A stretch of DNA of 64,000 nt from Betaproteobacteria bacterium (GCA_016716425.1 JADJWJ010000021.1:310001-374000); one strand, 5' to 3'. Shown: positions 32,740 through 42,056, numbered from the stretch's first letter. Notes: generated by a model not told the origin, from the sequence alone. A program made the numbers and translations.

Positions 32740-35613
32740 ATGGACCGATCGACCGTGCAAGCGCCGTTTGCCCTGAAGCCCGTCGTCGCCGCGGTCGCGC
32801 TCGCTGCCTCGGCCGCGTGGGCCGCCCCGACGCCGAACCAGATGCCGGGCGGCGGCATCGTCACCGCGGTGAGCCTGGGCTCGGGGATCCTGGTCGGGGC
32901 GCCGATCATCAACCTCGCCAACGGGGCGACCGGCATCGTCGACGGCAAGGTCGTGATCACGTGGGGCGGGCCCACGGCGCCGCCGGGCGAGGTGACCAAC
33001 CCGCTCGGGTTCAACCTGGGCGCGAACGCGACGATCAATTTCACTTCGAGCGTGGCGGGCGGCGCGGTGCTCAACATCGACGCCTCCGGCAATCCGTCGC
33101 AGATCTACGGCAACCTGCTCGCCACGAACACGAGCGGGTTCTACCCGGCCATCTTCGTCGCCAACACGAACGGCATCGTCGTCGGCCCCGGCGGGCGCAT
33201 CGTCGCGCCAGCCGGCGTGGGCCTGTTCGGCACCGACCTCAACAACCCGGCGTCGATCAACGACTTCATCGGCAACAACGGCTGGGTGTTTCCGTTGGCG
33301 CCGTCCTACGGCGCATCCGTCATTTCGTTCGGCGCGATCCCGTCGACCGGCAACGTCAGCATCGCCGGCGCGATCAACGGCGACCTGGTTCTCAACAAGC
33401 CGGCGCCGTACATCCTGGTCGCGGGGAACAACGTCGACGTCCTGAACACCGGCAACCTGTTCGGCCGCGAGGTGTTCATCAACGCGGGCCTCGCGCCGCA
33501 GGCGGGGTTCGCCAACCTCAACGGTCTGTCCAACCAGACCGTGAACCGGCTGTACAACGTCGACACCGCGTCGTTCATCTCGTGCTGCAACGTCGGCCCG
33601 AACCCGACGAACATGCAGGTACTGACGGCCGGGCACGTCGTCAACGAGGGCTCGATCTCGCAGGATTTCATCGGCTACATCGTGCTCGGCGCCGGCGGCA
33701 GCGTGCGCAGCGGCGTTGCGGGAAGCCAGGACACGCAGGTGGGCCTCTTCGCGGACGACCGCATCTACCTCGACGCGTACTCGAACGACGGCGTGGTCGA
33801 GGTGTACAACGTGGTGTCCGGCTACACGACGAACCAGATCGTGCGCTTCCTGCGCGTGAATACGTTCTCCGCCGTCGCCTCGACGCCGGCGTTCCGGCCG
33901 GACGTGATCATCGACGCGCTCACGCCCGGCGCGCAGGCGTCGAGCATCGCAAACCAGGAGGAGGTGACGATCTACGGCGGGAACGTCGACATCCTGTCGA
34001 CGATCAACCACCGGTCGAACGCCTCCGGCGGCGTGCAGGGCGACTTCTCGCTCGTGATCAACGGCAGCGAGTCGGTCGACATCGCTGCGGACGTCGGCGC
34101 CGGCCATCACGTGGTCGTCAATTCGAACGGCCCGCTGACCGTGTCCGGCAACGTCCAGTCCGACACGGACGGCGTCGCCGGCGGCGGCATCTACCTGATG
34201 AACGACGCCGCCGGCGCGCCGACCACGATCTCCGGCAACCTGCGGGTGCCGGCGCCGTGGGGCAGCTGGATCTACGTCCGCACGTTTGGCCCGCTGACGA
34301 TCTCGGGCAATCTCGGCAACGCGAGCGGCTTCGTCGACATCCACAACGAAGGCACCGGCGCTGGCAACTTCACGGACATCAGCGGCAACATCGTGAGCGG
34401 CAACGGCATCCACATCGCCAACTACCTGTCGGCGGCGCCGAACCCGCTGACGATCTCGGGCAACCTGATCAGCGGTCCGTCGATCGTGATCGACAACTAC
34501 GGCACCGCGCCGGGCAACACGACGACGATCAGCGGCAGCGTGACGTCGACGGGGGGCGACGTGTACGTGAACCACTTCGGGCCGCCGACGGGGATGCTGA
34601 CGGTGTCGGGGTCGCTCAACGCGTTCTACAACGTCGAGATCTTCAGCGCCGGCCACGCGCAGCTCGGCGGGGTCGGCATATTCGCGGGCGACGACATCTT
34701 CGCGACGGTGCAGGGGACGTCGCTGATGGTGGACGGTCCGTGGACGGCGGGCGACTACCTGAACATCACGTCGCCGCTGGCGCTGGCCAAGCTGAACCCG
34801 GCCGGCGTGCTGACGGCGCCGACGATCGCCTTCGCGGGGCTGTCGTTCACCGGGGTGAATTCGTCGTGGCTGCCGTACGTGGACGCGAGCGAGAAGCCGG
34901 CGGCGCAGCTCGTGAGCAACAGCGTGAACGCGCTGCTGCTGGGCTCGATGAACGCGCCGATCGCCGGCAACACGAACTGGCCGCTGAATTCGATGGACAT
35001 TGCGCCGCTGTTCACGCTGGCGCCGGTGAACGTCAGCGTGTCGGCGGTCGGCGGCGGCTTCCAGGCGGTGAACCTGCGAGTGCTGGGCGACGCGATCGTG
35101 GACTCGGGCGTCACGACGACGCCGTTCATCGGGGTGCCGCTGACCACGGGCGGGCTGCCGGCGGGGGGGATCCAGGGGAACCTGGGCAGCCAGCTGATCC
35201 TGGCGGCGGACGGGGCCATGACGGTGATGGGCATGCCGACGCTCTCGCTGTTCGGGCCGCTCATCGCGTTCCAGTGGCCGGGCGGGGCGTCGTTCATCGC
35301 GGGGACGACGCTGCAGACGTTCACGCCGATCTACAACGCGTGGTCGGTGAGTTCGCCGCCGTACGGCGGGGTGTTCTTCGACGCGCCGTACATTGCGCTG
35401 GGCAGCTACATCGCGACCAGCGGGACGGCGTGGGCGAACTTCAGCACGCAGCCGGCGACGGGGGATCCGACGGTGTACCAGATCCGGCAGAACGGGACGT
35501 CGTTCGGGTTCGAGGCGACGACGGCGTACGTGAAGAATTCGTACCTGAACGTGGTGACGGGCGGGGTGGTGTGCTCGCAGACGGGGCCGACGACGTGGGT
35601 GGTGTGTCCGTAA
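32740..35613 (+). CDS. two-partner-secretion-type exoprotein, copy 1 (intact)
   Basis: 957 residues. Signal peptide 1-28 (FALKPVVAAVALAASAAWA, then APTPNQMPGGG). TPS domain of the filamentous-haemagglutinin type, about 29-200, with NPSQIYGNL at 118 and IFVANTNGIVVGPGGRI from 138. A vicinal CC pair follows (SCCNVG). A beta-helix runs to about 610 with repeated TISGNL turns. A conserved domain of about 340 residues ends in C945-x10-C956-P. Such proteins cross the outer membrane through a TpsB pore; none is encoded here. The C-terminal pair could tether the protein at the surface, as in HMW1 or CdrA. Role inferred: adhesin or matrix protein. Confidence 0.8.
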   Translation: MDRSTVQAPFALKPVVAAVALAASAAWAAPTPNQMPGGGIVTAVSLGSGILVGAPIINLANGATGIVDGKVVITWGGPTAPPGEVTNPLGFNLGANATINFTSSVAGGAVLNIDASGNPSQIYGNLLATNTSGFYPAIFVANTNGIVVGPGGRIVAPAGVGLFGTDLNNPASINDFIGNNGWVFPLAPSYGASVISFGAIPSTGNVSIAGAINGDLVLNKPAPYILVAGNNVDVLNTGNLFGREVFINAGLAPQAGFANLNGLSNQTVNRLYNVDTASFISCCNVGPNPTNMQVLTAGHVVNEGSISQDFIGYIVLGAGGSVRSGVAGSQDTQVGLFADDRIYLDAYSNDGVVEVYNVVSGYTTNQIVRFLRVNTFSAVASTPAFRPDVIIDALTPGAQASSIANQEEVTIYGGNVDILSTINHRSNASGGVQGDFSLVINGSESVDIAADVGAGHHVVVNSNGPLTVSGNVQSDTDGVAGGGIYLMNDAAGAPTTISGNLRVPAPWGSWIYVRTFGPLTISGNLGNASGFVDIHNEGTGAGNFTDISGNIVSGNGIHIANYLSAAPNPLTISGNLISGPSIVIDNYGTAPGNTTTISGSVTSTGGDVYVNHFGPPTGMLTVSGSLNAFYNVEIFSAGHAQLGGVGIFAGDDIFATVQGTSLMVDGPWTAGDYLNITSPLALAKLNPAGVLTAPTIAFAGLSFTGVNSSWLPYVDASEKPAAQLVSNSVNALLLGSMNAPIAGNTNWPLNSMDIAPLFTLAPVNVSVSAVGGGFQAVNLRVLGDAIVDSGVTTTPFIGVPLTTGGLPAGGIQGNLGSQLILAADGAMTVMGMPTLSLFGPLIAFQWPGGASFIAGTTLQTFTPIYNAWSVSSPPYGGVFFDAPYIALGSYIATSGTAWANFSTQPATGDPTVYQIRQNGTSFGFEATTAYVKNSYLNVVTGGVVCSQTGPTTWVVCP

Positions 35614-35677
35614 CGGATGACGTAACGATTTCTCCCGTAGCTTGACTTCGAGGGCGCCTCCGGGCGCCCTCTTTTTC
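34584..35677 (+). repeat. 3' block shared by the three TPS genes, copy 1
   Basis: From GCCGACGGGGATGCTGACGG through the stop codon and terminator, about 1,094 bases are almost identical to 37749-38840 and 40898-41990. The first half of each gene is much more diverged. This copy keeps an open frame. Confidence 0.9.
35650..35677 (+). terminator. terminator after TPS copy 1
   Basis: GAGGGCGCC-TCCG-GGCGCCCTC stem followed by TTTTTCTT, 37 bases after the stop. Nearly the same hairpin follows copies 2 and 3. Confidence 0.9.
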
Positions 35678-35791
35678 TTGGCCGGGCGGGTGGCCGCAAG
35701 GGGCGCCGAGCGCGGCGTGTTGTGGTTCCTGCGACGCTCGACATCGAAGTGGGACGGTGCGCGGGCGGCAGCGATTCCGCCCGCGTACCGC

Positions 35792-35800
35792 ATGTGCTAC
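35792..35800 (+). promoter_or_regulatory. conserved ATGTGCTAC element before TPS copy 2
   Basis: ATGTGCTAC, 50 bases upstream of the copy 2 ATG; one base differs from the element before copies 1 and 3. Confidence 0.45.
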
Positions 35801-35841
35801 GTTCTTGGAGCCAGCCAAAACGTCCCCAGGAGCCTTCCAAG

Positions 35842-37959
35842 ATGAAACGCTCGACTGCATCCGGCAAGTTCGCCCTGAAGCCCGTCGTCGTCGCGGTGGC
35901 GCTGGCCACCGGAGCCGCGTGGGCGGCGCCGACCCCGAACCAGATGCCGGGTGCGGGCCGCGTGGAGGCGTTGAGCCTCGCCGGCCAGGTCCAGGTCAAC
36001 GGCAGCGGGGTGCTTGCCGTCGGGACCACGATCACCGGCCTCGCCAACGGCTCGCGCATCGACGTCTTCGGCAAGGTCGTGCTGAACTGGGGCATCACCG
36101 GGCTCCTCGATCCGACGAACCCGCACGGCTTCAACCTGGGCTCGAACGCCACGCTGTTCTTCGGCGCTGTGTCAGGTGGCGGTGAAGACCCGCCCGCCGT
36201 GCTCAACGTCGACGTCTCCGGCAACCCGTCGCAGATCTACGGCAACCTGATCTCGACGAACACCGCGTGGGCGAACTGCGGCCTGTGCAACACGGCGCCG
36301 GCGATCTTCCTCGCCAACGCCAACGGCATCGTCGTCGGCGCCGGCGGGCGCATCGTCGCGCCGACCGGCGTGGGCTTGATCGGCGCCGACATGGACACCG
36401 CGCTGGCGCGCAACGAGTTCACCGGCAACAACGGCTGGGTGATCCCGGCGGCGCCATCGTACGGCAACTCGTACGTTTCCTTCGGCACGATTCCGGCGAC
36501 CGGGAACGTGACGATCGCCGGCGCGATCAACGGTGACTTCGTCGTCAACAAGGAGGCGCTGTACATCCTCGTCGCTGGCAACAACATCGACGTGCTGAAC
36601 ACCGGCAACCTGTTCGGGCGTACGGTCGTGCTCAGCGGGGGCCTGGTGGCGGCGCCCACGCTGCAGGCGGTGGGCGGCCTGTCCAGCCAGACGGTCAACC
36701 GGCTGTTCGACGTCGACGCGGGCAACGAAGAGGCCTGCTGCGGCGTAGGCACGGCCTCAGGCGACCTTGCCATCGTGCCAGGCATCACCGGCAACGTGGT
36801 CAACGAGGGTTCGATATCGGTGGTGAACGGCGTAGTCGACCGCGAATGGATCTCGATTCAGGCCACGGGGAACGTCCGCAGCGGGATCCAGGGCGACGGC
36901 AACACGCTGGTCGGGCTGTTCGCCGACCGCGGCATCGAGATCGACCTCTACTCGGACACCGGCAAGGTCGAGCTGTACAACGTCGTCTCCGGCTACACGT
37001 CGAGCCAGTCGCTCCTCGGCATGGTGGTCAACCGCAATGCAACGTACTCCGGATTCGCGCCCGATGTGACGATCGACGCGTTGACGCCGGGGGCCCAGGC
37101 CTCCAGCATCGCGTCGCGCTTCGGCGTGCTCATTAACGGCGGCAACGTCGAAGTCCTGTCGACGATCAACCACCGAAGCACGGCAGACGGCGGCATCCAG
37201 TCCGACGAGGGGCTCTACATCGCGGGCAGCAAGTCCGTCACGATCACCGCGAACATCGGTGGCGCCGGCAACGTCGAGATCGATTCGGGCGGACCGCTGA
37301 CGATCGCCGCGGACGTCCTTTCCGACACCGATGGCATCTTCAACGGCGGCATCTACATCGAGAACACCGGATCCGGCGCGCCGACGATGATCTCCGGCGT
37401 ACTCACGGTCCCCACCTCGTCGGCGAGCGACCTCGAGATCACGACGAACGGTCCCACGACCCTCACCGACACGTCCGTTCTGTACGGCGCCAACGGCATC
37501 GACCTCCACAACTACGGCACCGGTGCGGGCAACCATACGACGCTCGACGGCGACATGGTCTCGGGGGCCGAGATCCACGTGCAGAACGAGCTGTCGCCGG
37601 CAGGGAAGCCGCTGAGCATCGGTGGCAACCTGACCGCTGTCGACAACGTCGCCATCGACAATCTCGGCGCGTCGGCGGGCAACACGACGACGATCAGCGG
37701 CTCGGTCACGTCGACGGGCGGCAACGTGTACGTCACACACTACGGTCTGCCGACGGGGATGCTGACGGTGTCGGGGTCGCTCAACGCGTTCTACGACGTC
37801 ACGATGTTCAGCGACGGTCACGCGCAGCTCGGCGGGGTCGGGATATTCGCGGGCGACGACATCTTCGCGACGGTGCAGGGGACGTCGCTGATGGTGGACG
37901 GTCCGTGGACGGCGGGCGACTACCTGAACATCACGTCGCCGCTGGCGCTGGCCAGCTGA
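35842..37959 (+). CDS. two-partner-secretion-type exoprotein, copy 2 (N-terminal, open part)
   Basis: 705 residues before a frameshift. Signal peptide FALKPVVVAVALATGAAWA, then APTPNQMPGAG. The TPS domain holds NPSQIYGNL and IFLANANGIVVGAGGRI, here preceded by an extra CxxC (NCGLCNTA), with the vicinal CC conserved (EEACCGVG). The beta-helix has repeated ISG/TISG turns. The frame ends in LALAS because copy 2 has GGCCAGCTG where copies 1 and 3 have GGCCAAGCTG (about 37953). The N-terminal half differs clearly from copy 1, the 3' half does not. The rest of the reading frame is listed next. Confidence 0.75.
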   Translation: MKRSTASGKFALKPVVVAVALATGAAWAAPTPNQMPGAGRVEALSLAGQVQVNGSGVLAVGTTITGLANGSRIDVFGKVVLNWGITGLLDPTNPHGFNLGSNATLFFGAVSGGGEDPPAVLNVDVSGNPSQIYGNLISTNTAWANCGLCNTAPAIFLANANGIVVGAGGRIVAPTGVGLIGADMDTALARNEFTGNNGWVIPAAPSYGNSYVSFGTIPATGNVTIAGAINGDFVVNKEALYILVAGNNIDVLNTGNLFGRTVVLSGGLVAAPTLQAVGGLSSQTVNRLFDVDAGNEEACCGVGTASGDLAIVPGITGNVVNEGSISVVNGVVDREWISIQATGNVRSGIQGDGNTLVGLFADRGIEIDLYSDTGKVELYNVVSGYTSSQSLLGMVVNRNATYSGFAPDVTIDALTPGAQASSIASRFGVLINGGNVEVLSTINHRSTADGGIQSDEGLYIAGSKSVTITANIGGAGNVEIDSGGPLTIAADVLSDTDGIFNGGIYIENTGSGAPTMISGVLTVPTSSASDLEITTNGPTTLTDTSVLYGANGIDLHNYGTGAGNHTTLDGDMVSGAEIHVQNELSPAGKPLSIGGNLTAVDNVAIDNLGASAGNTTTISGSVTSTGGNVYVTHYGLPTGMLTVSGSLNAFYDVTMFSDGHAQLGGVGIFAGDDIFATVQGTSLMVDGPWTAGDYLNITSPLALAS

Positions 37960-38774
37960 ACCCGGCCGGCGTGCTGACGGCGCCGACGATCGCCTTCGCG
38001 GGGCTGTCGTTCACCGGGGTGAATTCGTCGTGGCTGCCGTACGTGGACGCGAGCGAGAAGCCGGCGGCGCAGCTCGTGAGCAACAGCGTGAACGCGCTGC
38101 TGCTGGGCTCGATGAACGCGCCGATCGCCGGCAACACGAACTGGCCGCTGAATTCGATGGACATTGCGCCGCTGTTCACGCTGGCGCCGGTGAACGTCAG
38201 CGTGTCGGCGGTCGGCGGCGGCTTCCAGGCGGTGAACCTGCGAGTGCTGGGCGACGCGATCGTGGACTCGGGCGTCACGACGACGCCGTTCATCCAGTGC
38301 CGCTGACCACGGGCGGGCTGCCGGCGGGGGGATCCAGGGAACCTGGGCAGCCAGCTGATCCTGGCGGCGGACGGGGCCATGACGGTGATGGGCATGCCGA
38401 CGCTCTCGCTGTTCCGGGCCGCTCATCGCGTTCCAGTGGCCGGGCGGGGCGTCGTTCATCGCGGGGACGACGCTGCAGACGTTCACGCCGATCTACAACG
38501 CGTGGTCGGTGAGTTCGCCGCCGTACGGCGGGTGTTCTTCGACGCGCCGTACATTGCGCTGGGCAGCTACATCGCGACCAGCGGGACGGCGTGGTCGAAC
38601 TTCAGCACGCAGCCGGTGACGGGGGATCCGACGGTGTACCAGATCCGGCAGAACGGGACGTCGTTCGGGTTCGAGGCGACGACCGCGTACGTGAAGAACT
38701 CGTACCTGAACGTGGTGACGGGCGGGGTGGTGTGCTCGCAGACCGGGCCGACGACGTGGGTGGTGTGTCCGTAA
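37960..38774 (+). pseudogene. displaced 3' part of TPS copy 2
   Basis: The conserved C-terminal domain continues in three frames: LNPAGVLTAPTIAFAGLS first, then broken by several indels, and back in frame near the end for YIALGSYIATSGTAW and the terminal C-x10-C-P. The stop at 38774 and the terminator match copy 1. Either this copy is truly broken, or the repeat was poorly resolved in assembly. Confidence 0.75.
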
Positions 38775-38810
38775 CGGATGACGTAACGATTTCTCCCGTA
38801 GCTTGACTTC

Positions 38811-38840
38811 GAGGGCGCCTTTTGGGCGCCCTCTTTTTTT
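38811..38840 (+). terminator. terminator after TPS copy 2
   Basis: GAGGGCGCC-TTTTG-GGCGCCCTC-like stem with a run of seven T. Loop differs from copy 1. Confidence 0.88.
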
Positions 38841-38949
38841 GGCGGTCCGGCAATGCGCGCACGGCGTGCGCGCCGCCGTTGCGGATTCCGCGACAGGCGC
38901 TGACACCGGGGCGCGTGACCGCGGCGCCGCGTCGACGGCCGGAACCCGG

Positions 38950-38958
38950 ATGTGCTAG
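38950..38958 (+). promoter_or_regulatory. conserved ATGTGCTAG element before TPS copy 3
   Basis: ATGTGCTAG followed by TTTCGCG, 53 bases upstream of the copy 3 ATG; same nonamer as before copy 1. Confidence 0.5.
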
Positions 38959-39002
38959 TTTCGCGCCATTGGTCACACCGGCCTTCGGGGAGACAAGACA
39001 AC

Positions 39003-41456
39003 ATGCAACGACGCAACGAGCCCGCGAAATTCGTCCTCAAACCCGTCGTTATCGCCGTAGCGCTGGCCGCGGGCGCCGCGTGGGCCGCACCGACACCGAA
39101 CCAGATGCCGGGCGCGGGTCAGTTCGTGGCAGGGAGCCTGGCGAGCACCGTGCAGGTGAACGGCGGCGCCCCGCTCCTGCTGAACGCGACGATCACCGGC
39201 CTCGCCAACGGCTCGCGCATCGACGTCTACGGCAAGATCGTGCTGCACTGGGGCGTGGGCGGCCTGCTCGACCCGGGCAACCCGCACGGTTTCAATCTGG
39301 GCTCGAACGCCACGCTGTACTTCGGCGGCGGAATTGCCGGCAACCCTCCGCCGGCGGTGCTCAACATCGACGTATCGGGCAATCCGTCGCAGATCTACGG
39401 CAACCTGATCTCGACGGCGGCGCCGTGGGTCGGTTGCGTGGCGTGCATTGACGCGCCGGCGATTTTCCTCGCCAACGCCAACGGCATCGTGGTCGGCCCC
39501 GGCGGCCGCATCGTCGCGCCGACCGGCGTGGGCCTGATCGGCGCCGACATGACCGGCGCGACGTCGATCAACGAGTTCATCGGCAACAATGGCTGGGTGA
39601 TTCCGGCGGCGCCATCGTACGGCAACTCGTACGTTTCCTTCGGCACGATTCCGGCGACCGGAAACGTGACGATCGCCGGCGCGATCAACGGTGACTTCCT
39701 CGTCAACAAGTCGGCGCCATACATCCTGGTCGCGGGGAACAACGTCGACGTGCTGAACACCGGCAACCTGTTCGGCCGGATTGTGCGTCTTTCCGCAGGC
39801 CTCGCGCCGCAGGCGAGCTTCGCCAACGTCGACGGCCTCTCCAACCAGACCGTGAACCGGCTGTGGAACGTCGACACGGGGGGGTCCGTGGCCTGCTGCT
39901 ACGTGGGTGCCGGCCTCGGGACCCTCAACGTCGTGTCGGCGGGCAGTGTCGTCAACGAGGGCTCGATCTCGCAGGATTCCACCGGGTACATCATGCTCGG
40001 GGCCGGCGGCAGCGTTCGCAGCGGTGTCGCGGGCAGCCCGGATACGCAAGTGGGCCTCTTCGCCGACGACCAGATCTACGTCGACGCGTACTCGAACGCC
40101 GGCGCGGTCGAGCTGCACAACGTGGTGGCCAGCTACGCGGCGAACCAGAGCCTGCGGCGCCTGATGGTGAATTGGTTCTCCGCTCAGTCGGTGCCCGCCT
40201 TCCGGCCGGACGTGATCATCGATGCGCTCACGCCCGGCGCGCAGCCGTCGAGCATCGCGACCACGGAGTGGGTGCAGATCTACGGTGGCAATGTCTCGGT
40301 CCTGTCGACGATCAACCACCGGACCAGCGCCGAGGGTGGCGTGCAGGGCGACTGGCAGCTGGTGATCGACGCCAGCGAGGCGGTGGACATCGCCGCGGAC
40401 GTGGGTGCCGGCGCGAGTGTGTTCGTCGATTCTGGCGGTCCGCTGACGATCTCGGGCAATGTGCTGTCGAACACCATCGGGGGCGTTATCAACAGCAGCA
40501 TCTACATCACCAACAACGGTGCCGGCGCCCCGACCACGATCTCCGGCAACCTGACGGCGCTCGGGACTGGGGGTAGCTACACCGAAACCCGTGTCGTCAC
40601 CAACGGTCCGACGACGATCTCGGGCAATCTCGCCGCCAACAACAACGTCTTCGTCCGCAACTACGGCACCGGAGCTGGCAACCACACGACGATCAGCGGC
40701 GACATTGCGGCCGGCCAGGTCGTGACCGTCCTGAACGGTCTCTCGCCGGCGAACAACCCGCTGGCGATCTCGGGCAACATCACGGCGGCGGACAACGTCG
40801 CCATCGACAACCTCGGCGCGTCGGCGGGCAACACGACGACGATCAGCGGCTCGGTCACGTCGACGGGCGGCAACGTGTACGTCACGCACTACGGTCTGCC
40901 GACGGGGATGCTGACGGTGTCGGGGTCGCTCAACGCGTTCTACGACGTCACGATGTTCAGCGACGGTCACGCGCAGCTCGGCGGGGTCGGGATATTCGCG
41001 GGCGACGACATCTTCGCGACGGTGCAGGGGACGTCGCTGATGGTGGACGGTCCGTGGACGGCGGGTGACTACCTGAACATCACGTCGCCGCTGGCGCTGG
41101 CCAAGCTGAACCCGGCCGGCGTGCTGACGGCGCCGACGATCGCCTTCGCGGGGCTGTCGTTCACCGGGGTGAATTCGTCGTGGCTGCCGTACGTGGACGC
41201 GAGCGAGAAGCCGGCGGCGCAGCTCGTGAGCAACAGCGTGAACGCGCTGCTGCTGGGCTCGATGAACGCGCCGATCGCCGGCAACACGAACTGGCCGCTG
41301 AATTCGATGGACATTGCGCCGCTGTTCACGCTGGCGCCGGTGAACGTCAGCGTGTCGGCGGTCGGCGGCGGCTTCCAGGCGGTGAACCTGCGGGTGCTGG
41401 GCGACGCGATCGTGGACTCGGGCGTCACGACGACGCCGTTCATCAGGTGCCGCTGA
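39003..41456 (+). CDS. two-partner-secretion-type exoprotein, copy 3 (open part)
   Basis: 817 residues before a frameshift. Signal peptide FVLKPVVIAVALAAGAAWA with APTPNQMPGAG. The TPS domain holds NPSQIYGNL and IFLANANGIVVGPGGRI; an extra CxxC (GCVACIDA) and the vicinal CC (VACCYVG) are conserved with copy 2. The beta-helix shows TISGNL repeats. Parts of the N-terminal half are shared with copy 2 (the IPAAPSYGNSYVSFGTIPAT stretch), others with copy 1, so it is a mosaic. The frame ends in TTPFIRCR at a G-run change near 41443. Confidence 0.77.
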   Translation: MQRRNEPAKFVLKPVVIAVALAAGAAWAAPTPNQMPGAGQFVAGSLASTVQVNGGAPLLLNATITGLANGSRIDVYGKIVLHWGVGGLLDPGNPHGFNLGSNATLYFGGGIAGNPPPAVLNIDVSGNPSQIYGNLISTAAPWVGCVACIDAPAIFLANANGIVVGPGGRIVAPTGVGLIGADMTGATSINEFIGNNGWVIPAAPSYGNSYVSFGTIPATGNVTIAGAINGDFLVNKSAPYILVAGNNVDVLNTGNLFGRIVRLSAGLAPQASFANVDGLSNQTVNRLWNVDTGGSVACCYVGAGLGTLNVVSAGSVVNEGSISQDSTGYIMLGAGGSVRSGVAGSPDTQVGLFADDQIYVDAYSNAGAVELHNVVASYAANQSLRRLMVNWFSAQSVPAFRPDVIIDALTPGAQPSSIATTEWVQIYGGNVSVLSTINHRTSAEGGVQGDWQLVIDASEAVDIAADVGAGASVFVDSGGPLTISGNVLSNTIGGVINSSIYITNNGAGAPTTISGNLTALGTGGSYTETRVVTNGPTTISGNLAANNNVFVRNYGTGAGNHTTISGDIAAGQVVTVLNGLSPANNPLAISGNITAADNVAIDNLGASAGNTTTISGSVTSTGGNVYVTHYGLPTGMLTVSGSLNAFYDVTMFSDGHAQLGGVGIFAGDDIFATVQGTSLMVDGPWTAGDYLNITSPLALAKLNPAGVLTAPTIAFAGLSFTGVNSSWLPYVDASEKPAAQLVSNSVNALLLGSMNAPIAGNTNWPLNSMDIAPLFTLAPVNVSVSAVGGGFQAVNLRVLGDAIVDSGVTTTPFIRCR

Positions 41457-41924
41457 CCACGGGCGGGCTGCCGGCGGGGGGGATCCAGGGGAACCTGGGC
41501 AGCCAGCTGATCCTGGCGGCGGACGGGGCCATGACGGTGATGGGCATGCCGACGCTCTCGCTGTTCGGGCCGCTCATCGCGTTCCAGTGGCCGGGCGGGG
41601 CGTCGTTCATCGCGGGGACGACGCTGCAGACGTTCACGCCGATCTACAACGCGTGGTCGGTGAGTTCGCCGCCGTACGGCGGGTGTTCTTCGACGCGCCG
41701 TACATTGCGCTGGGCAGCTACATCGCGACCAGCGGGACGGCGTGGGCGAACTTCAGCACGCAGCCGGCGACGGGGATCCGACGGTGTACCAGATCCGGCA
41801 GAACGGGACGTCGTTCGGGTTCGAGGCGACGACGGCGTACGTGAAGAATTCGTACCTGAACGTGGTGACGGGCGGGTTCGTGTGCTCGCAGACCGGGCCG
41901 ACGACGTGGGTGGTGTGTCCGTAA
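41457..41924 (+). pseudogene. displaced 3' part of TPS copy 3
   Basis: Encodes the end of the conserved domain in shifted frames: GGLPAGGIQGNLGSQLILAA, then FDAPYIALGSYIATSGTAWA in another frame, and YLNVVTGGFVCSQTGP with the final cysteine pair and VVCP stop. Three one-base losses, at least two of them in G runs, account for the shifts. Confidence 0.75.
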
Positions 41925-41960
41925 CGGATGACGTAACGATTTCTCCCGTAGCTTGACTTC

Positions 41961-41990
41961 GAGGGCGCCTTTTGGGCGCCCTCCTTTTTT
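41961..41990 (+). terminator. terminator after TPS copy 3
   Basis: GAGGGCGCC-TTTTG-GGCGCCCTC-like stem followed by CTTTTTT. Confidence 0.88.
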
Positions 41991-42032
41991 CCGGTGGCGT
42001 GGCGCACCGTCCGCGCCGGCGAGGCACCAACG

Positions 42033-42056
42033 AAAACGCGGCCCGGAGGCCGCGTT
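42033..42056 (-). terminator. terminator of the cytochrome gene
   Basis: Minus-strand stem AACGCGGCC-TCCG-GGCCGCGTT followed by TTCG, 30 bases after the stop. Facing the TPS copy 3 terminator, it separates convergent units. Confidence 0.55.

Larger units (their letters stand above)
37749..38840 (+). repeat. 3' block shared by the three TPS genes, copy 2
   Basis: Near-identical to 34584-35677. Against that copy it shows about six indels: loss of A near 37953, change and loss near 38297, two short G runs near 38328-38340, an extra C near 38415, and a short G run near 38530. Confidence 0.88.
40898..41990 (+). repeat. 3' block shared by the three TPS genes, copy 3
   Basis: Near-identical to 34584-35677 and 37749-38840. 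It keeps the AA at 41102 lost in copy 2, but shows indels near 41443, 41682 and 41772. Confidence 0.9.

Noticed and set aside
32740..41990. TPS genes considered as contact-dependent inhibition (CdiA) systems
   Set aside because: No VENN-type motif, no variable toxin end and no immunity gene; the C-terminal parts are constant, not variable.
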